Assembly: GCA_004335835.1 (NCBI GenBank)
Contig: RWJK01001169.1
Location: 2,010 to 66,009 of the forward strand
DNA from: Scenedesmus sp. ARA3
Lineage: Eukaryota > Chlorophyta > Chlorophyceae > Sphaeropleales > Scenedesmaceae
Length of the DNA stretch: 64,000 bases
Direction: 5' to 3'
Shown: piece after piece, positions 1 to 10,682 of the stretch
How positions within the stretch are numbered: position 1 is the stretch's first letter
Layout of the letters: each line of letters begins with the position of its first letter
The notes under the pieces: generated by a model
Databases searched by the model: none
The model's input: the letters and a program-made list of their open reading frames with translations, nothing else
Told to the model about the DNA's origin: nothing
Position numbers and translations under genes: made by a program

Positions 1-127
1 GCGTGTGCACAGTCGCCATCGTTGATACTGTGCACACCTGGCAGTGGCTGCTGCCATCGGTGCATTGCCAAGCACTCAGCTGTAAGACAATCTGCATCCT
101 GCTGTACCACTTTTCAACCAACTGCAG

Positions 128-891
128 CCAATGGCGTTGCCCTATACTACGACGGCGCATCCTGGCGCGACGTCTCGCTGGCAGAAAAGGACCGCACCAT
201 TCAGGCCATCACTGCAGTTGCCGAGCCGGACGGAACTGAAACTGTGCTGGCTGCGGCCGGCGATGAGCGCAACCCAAACAAACTGAAGGGATACATCTAC
301 AAGTGGGACGGCCAACAGTGGGGTGCTCCGTTTCTGGTTGAGAATGCGACTCTGCGCGGCATTACTGCACTGGACCGTTACGGCGCTTGGGCATGTGGCT
401 TCACCAACAAGGGCCCTGTGGATGCCCGTGCAGTGATTATGAGCTGGGATCACGCCAACCAGACTTGGACGCGCACCAACACCCGGATGCTTGCCAATGC
501 GCACTTCACCGGCATCTTGACGCTTGATTACAAGCACATGTACATCTCGGGCTACACCGAGTATAGTGATCAGGGCGGCACGCAGCAGACGGGCTTCGCG
601 CTCAGTAGGTTTGACTACTTCAATGACCTGACGTACGGCTTTTCAACCGGCATGACCGGCAATGTGGCCAAGTTCAATGCCATTGCTGGCCTAAGCCCCA
701 GCACGACTGTGGCAGTCGGCGTGTTTAGGGATGGTATAGCGGACCAGCCGCCTGATGGCCCCAGCAAGGGTGACTACGGCTTCCCGGCAGTGTCCTGGAG
801 CAAGTATGGCTTTAGCGACAAGCCGCAGAAGGCTAACGTCAGCATTGCATATGACCTGGAAGTGTCTGGCATTGGCATGCAGTATGTGTGA
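128..891 (+). CDS. Extracellular propeller-like protein, 3' terminal exon only (5' part outside window)
   Basis: This is the terminal exon of a gene whose upstream exons lie before the window. The exon starts after the acceptor CAACTGCAG at 119-127 in phase 1 and ends at TGA 889-891. Its roughly 254 residues match the last exon of the gene at 3,733-10,682 along the whole length. Shared motifs include ALYYDG, SWRDVS, ITAVAEPDGTET, YKWDGQ, RGITALDRYGAWACGF, GLSPSTTVAVG and a similar C-terminus. The repeated WxxG and YxWDG elements suggest beta-propeller blades; the family is not one I can name. By analogy with the complete paralogue it is probably a secreted or wall protein. The two genes lie head to tail and their 3' flanks are also similar, so this is a tandem duplication that included flanking DNA. 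Confidence 0.82.
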
Positions 892-3516
892 GGTGCTGAG
901 TGGAGGTGTGTGAGCCTAAAGGGGAGGCACGCAAGGCTGTATGTGATGATGTGCCACTGGCAGGCTGAGGTACGGCGGTACTGGACTCGCTTGAAAATGT
1001 TTGTTGAATGATGGGCCTTGAAGCAGCAGGGACCGGAACGAGTGCAAAACGTCGTGATGTGAATTGGGTGACAGCAGGTTCCGTGCATGCATGCTCATGT
1101 TCCGGCTGGGCTTGGCTTGGCACAGCTTTAATTTTCACTGCTGCTGCAAGCACAAAGGCGGTGGGTACCTGTGCATTTCATCTTGCATGAAGTTTTATAT
1201 TTTATGCTGAGCAACACGCATCTAACATGCAGGAGCGGCAGCTGACATGCAATCTGACCGTCAGTGAACTCCAGCATTGTGTCTGGTGGCTGACTGACAG
1301 TTGCAGCGGCCTTGGCTGGCTGCAACTTACACTTATACATGAACACAGACGTTTCAGTCACCAGCCTGCTTGCATGCATGACATGTGCTCCCTTTGTAAA
1401 CTTCAATACCTATGTATGCTTGCTGGTCGTCCATGTACAGTTCATCCTGCTGTGAGCGTTGCTCAGATGTTGCAGGGTCACTGCCCTGTTGTTGCTCTGC
1501 GCTTTGGCTCTGGGCAGCATGCCTGCTCACAGCGGACAGCAAGCACTCACAGTGCTGCAGCGCGCACTGCAGCGGGCACTGCACTGGAATGACACGCCTG
1601 CCTATGCTGGATTCTACAAGTACCTGCTTGTCAGCATCTAAGAGGGCAAACCACTAGTGTACTGCATTACATACATGTACATTCAGCGTTTATTTGGCTG
1701 TTGTAAGTGATTCCCCCACGTTGCAGCTGGGCTAGCATGGTGCTACATCAGCACCATGTTGTTGTGCTGCTGTTCTGCATCTCCTGCTAACAGTCGTTGG
1801 CAGCATCGCTTGCTTCATCAACCAATGGGCCCGGGGTTGCGGTTTGACTTGGGTAACGCATTGTTGGGCCGGCTAAACATGCAGGTTTGTCATATGGCAT
1901 GCTAGTCATCACATAGCATTCCACTCACAACAAACACTTATGGAGTGCTGCGGCTTTGGTGCCAACGCTTTGCACTACAGGCGTTGCAGCAGCTGCTGCT
2001 GGTTTGATGAGCAGTCTGAGAGTGGGAGTGTGTGCATGGGGTTTGATTGGATGCACTGAGCTGCGCTGCAACATTCAATGTGGTCTACCTTGTGAGGCAC
2101 GCATCTCTGCAGAGCATGTGCGTACGCGGCCTCTGCCGCAACTGCTCAGCATGTTGCCCCCTGGCATTACTGTTGCTGTCGTTAACTTCCTGTGCGCTTA
2201 CCCTGTTTGATTTGGGCGCTGCATGTTTGTGAGGTGCTCTTTTGGCTTTGCAGTGGATGACCGTCTGGAGATCTGCGGGTCCATGCGACAGCTTGGGAGT
2301 GTTTGACTGTCTAGAGATCTGTGGTTTTTGTGCCAGAGCTTGCGCCATCATCATCCATCCATGGGCTGCAGTCGTTCCTGTCAGCGGTCCGCGGCAGCTG
2401 CAGGCTTCAAAGCCTTCCCCTTGGCCTCAGTGTACAAATCAGCACTGGCGTGCAAGCTGGGCAGCTACTGTCATGACTACAACCACACGCCTGTTACAGC
2501 CGCTGACCCCGTGCATCAGCAAAGTCAGCAGCTGCAGCCCTGTCACCTGATTAGTGATGGAGTTGTTGGCGTGTCATGCTGCATTATCAATGAGTACAGC
2601 TTGCGCTCATTCACCACTTGGTTGCATCTGCCATTCAACGAGCAACCTGTGGTGCTGCATTTCGTGCAGCTTGTCAGGTGCTGGGGTGCACTTGCTGCAC
2701 AGCCGGCCTGCAGCCCACAGCTGCCACGTTTGCAGGGTTGCTTGGCTTGCGTGTGTGTCTGTTTCCTGTTTGCGATGTGTGGTTGGGTGTGTGCTGCAAC
2801 GACACACGTGACATCTGGGCGTTGGTGAACCAGGTGATGCAGCATAAAGAGGCGGTGAAACAAAGAAAGTTGTTGCATGCTGGCGGGGCATCACCATGGC
2901 TGATGCAATGCGGCATGCAAACGCACGTCATCATGTCCATGGATGACAGCTGCACCTTGAAGGCCAGGGGCGTAATCGTCACTACGAAAGCCGGGGGCGT
3001 GATTGTCACCGCCTAACCGAGCTAGGCACCGAGCGTGCAACCGTGATATCTATGTTCAAAACAGCAGCTCAGATGGAAAGCAGCAAGATCAAGGCGAAGA
3101 TAGAAGACCACTCCCCCACTGAGTCAGACTCTCCTATCTCGTACACGGTCACGTCCGAGCTACCTTACAATAGTCTGAAGTAGCAAACGACTTTTATTCT
3201 GTTATACGCTGGGCCCAGCGGATAAGACGAGCGTATCGACACTCACCCATTGGACAACAGCTGGTACCCCATCTTCCTGCCGTAGATCGAACGTTGGATC
3301 AGGTACGGGCCAATCTGAGCCCTATGAATATTATTTGAAGCTGCTGTTGACGCTTTCCGTGTCAGAAGCACCGGGGCAACTTGCAAAACTTCCGGAAGTG
3401 CTGACGTGCGAACGTGGGGTGCAACCGCCCTGTGAGCACTTCAGAAGCATCGCTTGTCAAACAACTGAAACGTGCAACGCGGCCGATGCCGTAAGCAGTC
3501 GACATGCTGCAGCTGC

Positions 3517-3563
<47 letters not shown>

Positions 3564-3732
3564 TGCTCTTGATGCTGGTGCTCTGCCATGGCGTGGTTTG
3601 CCCACGTGCACGTTCGTAAATGCCAGCGCAATTAACTTCACCAGCCTTATACCCAGTGTACATTTGTGCATGCCGTACCGTGCCGGTTGCTGGGCCATGC
3701 CCGTCACTGCAGATTCACCGCGCCAGACAACC
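892..3732. other. Intergenic region with duplicated 3' flank and promoter-like island
   Basis: I see no supportable gene here. Positions about 949-1,160 and 1,470-1,610 resemble the DNA downstream of the second paralogue (about 10,777-10,960 and 11,197-11,300), so this is part of a duplicated unit. The stretch 3,030-3,330 changes texture: it lacks the CAG/TGCA words of its surroundings and keeps CpG-containing words, like other promoter regions in the window. It probably holds the promoter of the next gene. A short frame at 1,459-1,641 looks like a signal peptide but has no ATG, so it is not annotated. Confidence 0.5.
3518..3559 (+). repeat. (CTG)14 microsatellite in the 5' UTR or first intron
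   Basis: Fourteen uninterrupted CTG units precede an imperfect tail. The tract lies about 170 bp before the ATG of the sushi/propeller gene, so it is probably transcribed as CUG in its 5' leader or in a leader intron. The polyQ and polyL frames across it are artefacts of the repeat. Confidence 0.9.
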
Positions 3733-4738
3733 ATGCAAAGCCCTGGGAAAGCCCTGCTGCTGGCACTGCTGCTGAGCCTGTGCTGCACGCTGTGCGGTGC
3801 AACCAGCCGCAGCCTCCAGCAAGATGCACCCCCTGCAGCTGCCAGTGATGTTGAGCCCGCTGCTGCCACCCCACAGGAGCCTGCCTGCGAGTGGCACCCG
3901 CCTGCACCCCCTGGCATCAGCTTTGAGAAGTGGACCGCACGGTGGCCCAAGCCGTGCATGGGCACACCAGTTGACAAGTGGTGTGACGCCAAGTGCCTGG
4001 ACGGGTGAGCCTGGCTACTGCGATGTTGAAGTTGTGACAGCTGCATCAGTCCATTTTGTTTTAATTCCCACAAGGGACATGGATGCTTCCCAGTGGCAAA
4101 TAGTCGTTGCTGCTGTTGCAGGGCAGCAACTTGAATGAAGCACAAGCATTGCAGTGCCACTGCTTGCATTGTTGTGGCACAAGCGCCTCACAGCGTTGCG
4201 TGTTGGTCATCAGCAGCACGGGTAGGGTATGCTGCCACCCTGCAAGTACACAGAGCGGCACCAGAAAGGCACGTGCCCCTTGACTGTCTCGTGCAAGGCT
4301 GCTTGTGCACTGACAATCAATGTGGCACCCACTTCAATATGTGCGGCTGCTGTGCACCCACTTCAATACATGCGCCTGCATATACGGCCATACAAACAGA
4401 TGTGATCATTACAAAAATCTTGTATACATTTGTATGTTTGGGCGTGCCCGCAGCAGCTTACGGGTGCCTGCGCACTGCTGTGACGGCCTGTGTCCTGCAG
4501 GCACACGGCCTACCCGCATGCCCCGCGCATCTACTGCCACTCCACCCCCGATGGCAGGGCTGACTGGGCCTTCCCCATTGAAGGGGACTGTGTGGCATTC
4601 TGCCCTGGCTTGCCGCCACAGGCTGATGGCGTGTCTTGGCCAGCCAGCTGCAACAACGGCCTTATCGAAGGCACCCCGCAGCAGGCATGGGCTCCTGGGC
4701 CTCCCAGCACATGCACTGCGACGTGCGGTGACGGGTGA

Positions 4739-4779
<41 letters not shown>

Positions 4780-7700
4780 CAGCACATCGCCACCTTGACA
4801 GGCGCCTGTTGTGCAGGGATTGTGAAGGGCCGTTTGCTGGTGGCAGAACTGGCCACCTCGTACCACTTGCTATGCAGCAGAGTCAGGGGCATGCTCGTCT
4901 CACACAGCCCTTCTTTTGGAAAGTGAATTGTGCGCGTTTTGAGCAGCGCAGCAACACACTGCTCATTCTGTTCAGCTAGCCGCAGCTGAGGCAACACTGC
5001 TGCTTTCTCATTTGGCTGTGCCGATTGCAGGTACATCGCAGTTCCTGCCCCGGTTGCCAAGTGCCAGGCGCCAAAACACGGCACAGCGCTGGCTGAGTGG
5101 CAGATCGTACAGGGTGCCTGCAGAGACAGTGAGCAGATCGGCTCAATGCCTGCGCTGGCTGCATACTGCAGTGCATGTTGCGGTCGGTATCTGTCGCTCG
5201 CAGTGGTGTACACCACATGTACATGTAGTCAGTCATCACCAGCTTGCTTGCGGCCATGAGACTAGCTGCATCCCAAGGCGGTCGTTGGTCACGTGTATCT
5301 TGCGCCATTTGGTTGAAGACTAGCCATTACCCAGGCAGGTTCACTGTCATGCATTGTTGTCACAACCAACGTCTCTGCTATCGCTGACGCCGCGGCTGCG
5401 GGCCGATGCTCTGCCTTTCTGTCGCATCCAGACGTGTGTGATCAGCTACCGGAGCCTCCCCGCGATATCGAGACCATCAACGGTTTCTGGCCGTCCAACT
5501 GCAGCAGGCTGGAGGTCGGCTCAACCTGTGAAGCCATCTGCAATGCAGGGTGAGGGCCTGCTGACATATCTGTGCTGCTTGCACATATGGCTCACAGCTA
5601 GCACACCTCAAGCATCTGCTCCTCACTTGCTGCACTGATCACACAGCCTTTCAGCGCCAGAGCCAGCTTCAGCCCTGGTTACATGTTGTATAATGGAAAC
5701 TCTCCCTTTACAGCGGACCAGTGAGGTGCAGAGCTTGGCGTGATCGGCCCACCAGATATGTCAGAGTTGCCGTGCCGCTCATGCGCTCGCAGGTACATTG
5801 GTGCGCCCGTGCCTAAGGCCAAGTGCATGCCTCCCAATGAAACCCACCCGTACGCCACGTGGGACGTAGACCCAAAAGGAGCCTGCAGAGACAGTGAGGA
5901 GCCACGTTTGAATATGAGATCAGCACTTGCAAGTGCACAATTGTGCAACCGTCTACATTGCCTTGTGAATAAAAAGTTTTCTCACATTTTTTTGTGCATG
6001 CCGTGGTGGATGACGGCTAAAAAAATATCTTTGCTCAAGCCGGTGCCCGCACGCAACAGACAGCAGCAGTGCATGTCGTGGTTGGCATTCCTGCCGTGTG
6101 CTGGTGTTGTCACAAGCCTACAATTGCTCATGGCCCTAACTTCACGCCAAGGCAGTTGATGGTCATACCATATACTTTTCTGCATTTGGCTGACGACCAG
6201 CCGTGAGACAGGCAGTGTGCACTGTTGTGACAACATCCACTCACACCAGCGTTGCTGCTGCCGCTGCTGCCGCTGCTGCCGCTGTGGGTGCCAATGATCT
6301 GCGTTCCTGCCGCACTCAGACGAGTGTTATCAGCTACCAGAGAATCCCCGCTTTGGTCACTGGCCGTCCAACTGCAGCGCGAAGGTCGGCTCAACCTGCA
6401 AGGCCATTTGTGATAAAGAGTGAGCGCCTGCTGACAGACCTGCGCTGCTTGCACACACAGCTGCCAGCAAGCATACCACTGGCCTTTGCCCTTCACTTGC
6501 TGCACTGATCCTGCAGCGGATCAACACGTTGCAGAGTAGGGCATGTGTTGGCCTGCCAGGTTCGCCAAAGGTGCCGTGCCACTGCTGCGCTCGCAGGTTC
6601 GTGCCAGAACCCGCACCCAAGGCGAAGTGCATGCCTCCCAATGAAACCCACCCGTACGCCACGTGGCACGTCGACCCAAAAGGAGCCTGCAGAGATAGTA
6701 AGAAAGACAAGCTTTGAGTTGATCTTGAGATCTGTGCAACCTGTCATGTTGTCATTAACTCCTATGTCACGGACGCCTAGGAGCAGTTACAAACCAAACC
6801 AACGGGTGCCTGTGTCCGCACCCAACACAGAGCAGCAGAGGTGCTGTATGCACGTGCACGAGGTTCTCGCGGCTAATTCAGAACTCATACGTACCTGCCA
6901 GGACCTGCCACAAGTGCATGCAGACGGCTGCTAGCAGATGCTGGCAATCATTGCTATGATGCTTATGCTGCAACATGTCAACGACAATGTCCACAGCTGG
7001 GTGTCAGTACGCTCAAGGCAAGCCAGCTCAAGGAATCAGTGCTGTCTGCTGGGCACGCAGATTATTGTGATGCGTTTATTGGCGAAGGTGGCGCTCCACA
7101 TGGACTCTGGGACTGCCGGAAAAGTACAGTCGGGACTAAATGCACAGCGAGGTGTCCCTCTTGGTGAGCCGGGCCGGACCGTTGCCGCTGCATGTCACCT
7201 AAGCAGTGGCTGCATGTACTTGTTGTTGCGTCCCTCTGAGATTTCAGGTTTCAAGGGGACAGATGCATTTCTGACAGCTCAATTTTATATTCTCTCGTCC
7301 GTTTTCCGTCCTCTTCGTGTTGAGCGTGCCCCTCCACTGCCCATGAGATAGAGCGGGAACATGGGCAGCAGCCTGTCATGTGACAGCAACTGTACGTGAC
7401 ATCATTTCACTCGACCACAGCAATGCACTTCATGAAGTGGGTGGTAGAAATACGTATGCATACGAGTGCGTTGGCATGACCTATTGTACAACACATGTGC
7501 TTGCTTGCTGAGATGTTGAAGAGCGGCATCAGTAGCGGCTGCACTATGACCAACACAGATCAGAGGCACTGCAGAGCCAGCAAGCCGCACAGCTTGCAGC
7601 TGAAAACAGCACGCAGCGCTGCAGCCAGATCAGCATGTGCTATAAGCAGCCTGTGTTGCCTGCTGCTGGGTGGGAGGCCTTTGTTTACTGCCGAGGGCTG

Positions 7701-10682
7701 TTGTGGGCTGCTGCGTTGGCAGCGGCATCTGCGCAGATACATGCATGCACAGGCGATGCATGCGAACGAAGCTCACCAGGCCCTTGGCCGCATCACACTG
7801 CTTTTGCAGGCTGGTTGCCGACCCTGCTCCTTTGGCTGTGTGTACTAAGCCAAAGAATAAGCTGTACGCTCGATGGGAGATCCGCGCTTGGGATGGCTGC
7901 AAGGATCGTGAGCTGTTCGGCCTCCCCAATGCAGTGCTGTTCAGTTGCTGCCCTGCTGCTAATCTTGACTAACACTTGCTCAGTTAACGTGAATGAGCCT
8001 GCACCCAAGGCACTGAATTCTGCAGTCTGGAACAGGCCTTGCTGGTTGCAGCCTGCGGGTTGCAGCCTATAGTCGCGGCAGATGGTCCGTTGATGCTTGC
8101 TAGCAGCTGCAATTAGGCACAGCTCCAGCACTACAGCAGCTGAACCGGTTTGCACGATGATCATATGCTCTGCAGCCCACGCTGCTGTCCTGCGTGCTGC
8201 TGCAACTGTTGGCAGCCACCGCCTGCCGCGGTGATCCCTGCCGGGACATTGCCTATGCCGTCCAAGGCTCCTGCGTGCCCACACCAAAAGAGAAGCCTTC
8301 CACTCCCGGCTCTGGCCAGTTCACCTGCACCTGCTTTGACTACTTCACGTAAGGGGGCTTGCCCTGGCAGCAGAAACTGGCTGATGCGCGCTGTCCCTGG
8401 CGTCGTTGACTCCAGGCATGCGCAGTCACTGCAGCGGCGTGGGCATTTGAAGCGAAAATATGTTACGTGCTGCTGATATAAAAAGGGGTCCAGCAGGGTG
8501 CTCAGCAGTTCAGGTGTGTACACCTATACAAGCCAGGCGCGGCCTTGCAAGGGTGGCTGCTTGCTGCTGTGTGTGCTGTGACTAGCTGAGCTTGGGGTTC
8601 CTGCAGAGCACTGATCTGCATCAGGTGCCGCTCAAACCGTCCTGTGACGTCTGCAGGTGGGACGCCAGGGCCAGAAAGTGCCGCCGTGCTTCGCTGTCAG
8701 CATTCGCTGTTGCGCGGCCTTTTGACATCACGGAAAAGGGCGTTCAGAAGCGGGCTGCTGCGGTTACAGAGGTCGCTGAAGCCAGCTGGGTCTACAAGTA
8801 TGCAGCCAAGAAGTCCACTGATATTGGTGTTGCCAGGTGGATTGTGCAGGTGCGAAAGCGCGCAGTAAGGCTGCATATGTGTCTCCTGGCACAGTTGCTG
8901 TGTTGGAAGGGCTCGCACTGTGGCTCTTTTATATATAAAATGCCTGTCCTTGGATGTCAGCCAGTTTCAGGCTGTGCTGCTGGGGGCTGGCTATGATTCT
9001 GGTCCGTGTGCTGCCGCCTCTTGACACGGGAACACACAAGCAGCACAGGTGCCGAGACATGCTATGAGCAAGGCGAGATGCTGATGAGTGGCCATGCAAG
9101 CTGCACACAGGCTTTTGATAAAGCTTATCAATTGGCTTTGGCTAGCTGTTTCCTGCAAATCCAGCAAAGCAAATGTGCACCTGCAGACGCGACGCCCGCC
9201 CGCTGCCGCCCAACACCCGACGCCTGCCTGCTGCTGCTGCCCTGAACACAGGACAACGGCACTTTGGAGGCAAACCTGTACAGTGTGGCTGTTGCAGACG
9301 CCAGCACGGCATGGGCTGTGGGCTCGAAGGGCATCATCAAGCGCTACAACGGCAGTGCTTGGTCTGTTGAGCGCGCGCCAGAGGCAGGCGCAAGCACCCT
9401 GCGTGCTGTTGCGGCGCTGAGCAGCCAGAAGGCATGGGCGGGCGGAGGTGAGCGCTGCAAAGATGCTGCAGCGTGTATGGCATCAACCTTGTTTCGGTCC
9501 GAGTCATGCGTTGCTGGCCGTGTTGTGCACTGTCATGCTTGAAAACTACACCTATTTCACGCAGCCAAGCCTGCAGTGCATGCGATAGTGAACAAGCGCA
9601 TGATCGCTCAGTGTCAATCAATAATCAACTCAAGTTAAAAGTTGAAAGTTGGAAGTGTCCACACTCTCTTTGCAGGGAGCGGAATTGACGGAGGGCAAAG
9701 GACAGGGCCGTAACACCGTGCAACAGTGTTACGGGACTGTAATCAACTCAATGCACACCTCTGTGCTCAGATGATTCTGAAGCAATACTGAAGTGGTGGC
9801 ATCACCAGCGCATAACACCAGGCAGCGGCTGCTGTTTTCCTGCCATTGTGAATTGCCTGCCGCATCCTTGCATAATAACGGTATTGTGTTTGATCTTCTT
9901 GACTAACTGCAGCGGAGGGCTTTGCCTTGTACTACGACGGCACATCCTGGCGCGACGTCTCGGTCGAGAAGGGCCGCGTCATAAATGCCATCACCGCGGT
10001 TGCTGAGCCTGACGGGACTGAGACTGTGCTGGCTGCTGCTGGCGCCGAGCAGAACGCCAACAAACTCATGAGCTACATCTACAAATGGGACGGCCAAGCG
10101 TGGGGCGCTCCTGTCGTGATTGAAGATGTGACGCTGCGCGGCATAACTGCACTTGACCGTTACGGCGCTTGGGCATGCGGCTTCACCAGCAAGGGTGAGG
10201 CGTCAAAGCGCGGAGTCGTGATGACCTGGCATCATGACACCCAGGTCTGGACGCGCGGCGACATCTATGTGAACTTAAGCGGTTATGCGCGGTTCACCAG
10301 CATTGTGGCGATTGATTTCTGGCACCTGTACGTTACGGGGTACGTTGAGCGCGCTGATGAGCGCGGCACGGAGCTCACAGGGTTGGTGTTGACCAGCGTT
10401 GCTGCTCTCGACAGACCGCTGCAAGCCGACTGGTCCGTCGGCAGAGGCAACGAGAATGTGGCAAAGTTCAATAAGATCGCTGGTCTGAGCCCCAGCACAA
10501 CTGTGGCAGTTGGGCTGTTCAAGGATGCTGTGGCTGACAGCCCCCCTGACGGGCCCAGCAGCGGCGACTGGGGCTACCCGGCAGTGGCCTGGGCAAGGGA
10601 TGATACTGTCAGGCCGCAGAAGGCCAACGTCAGCATTGCATATGAGCTGGAGGTGACTGGAGTGGGCATGAAATATGTTTGA
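3733..10682 (+). CDS. Secreted multidomain protein: five sushi-like modules, EGF-like segment, propeller-like C-terminus (13 exons, 834 aa)
   Basis: Exons: 3733-4004, 4501-4734, 5031-5128, 5432-5549, 5793-5893, 6320-6419, 6597-6697, 7061-7151, 7810-7907, 8216-8348, 8657-8849, 9252-9447, 9913-10682. All junctions are GT-AG and the phases close. The protein opens with a signal peptide (MQSPGKALLLALLLSLCC). Residues about 52-405 hold five Cys-rich modules. The clear ones read C..P...WP.NCS, then VGSTC, then AIC, then a Cys in AKC, a Trp, and GACRD, close to the sushi/CCP plan. Each module is split between two exons in phases 1-2-1. Residues 406-460 look EGF-like (FTCTCFDYF). From about 514 the protein has WAVG and YNGSAW repeats like propeller blades. 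NxS/T sequons are present. It is probably an extracellular, wall or adhesive protein; no specific function is claimed. Exons 5 and 7 are almost identical. The first-exon ATG was chosen because it gives the best signal peptide; an in-frame ATG about 12 codons upstream is possible. Confidence 0.82.
4740..4778 (+). repeat. (CTG)13 microsatellite directly after the exon 2 donor
   Basis: Thirteen CTG units begin inside the donor context GGTGAGCTG of exon 2 (exon ends at 4734). The tract is intronic and reads CUG in the sense transcript. Confidence 0.9.
5270..6760 (+). repeat. Internal tandem duplication of about 888 bp carrying one sushi-like module
   Basis: Exon 4/exon 5 and exon 6/exon 7 are two copies of one module with an 888-bp offset (5432 versus 6320). 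Similarity extends into introns: the stretch after each first exon (CCTGCTGACA...CTTGCTGCACTGATC) and the stretch before it (CCAAGGC...TTGTTGTCACAAC-like) are recognisably the same. Exons 5 and 7 share more than 40 consecutive identical bases, so the duplication is fairly recent or kept homogeneous. Confidence 0.85.

Noticed and set aside
1459..1641. Frame with a signal-peptide-like start (LLLLCALALGSMPAHS)
   Set aside because: It begins at TTG with no ATG or splice structure, and the related segment downstream of the second paralogue is not open.
8462..8940. TATA-like words (GATATAAAAAGGG, TTTATATATAAAATG)
   Set aside because: They lie in introns of the sushi/propeller gene between well-phased exons; no gene starts after them.
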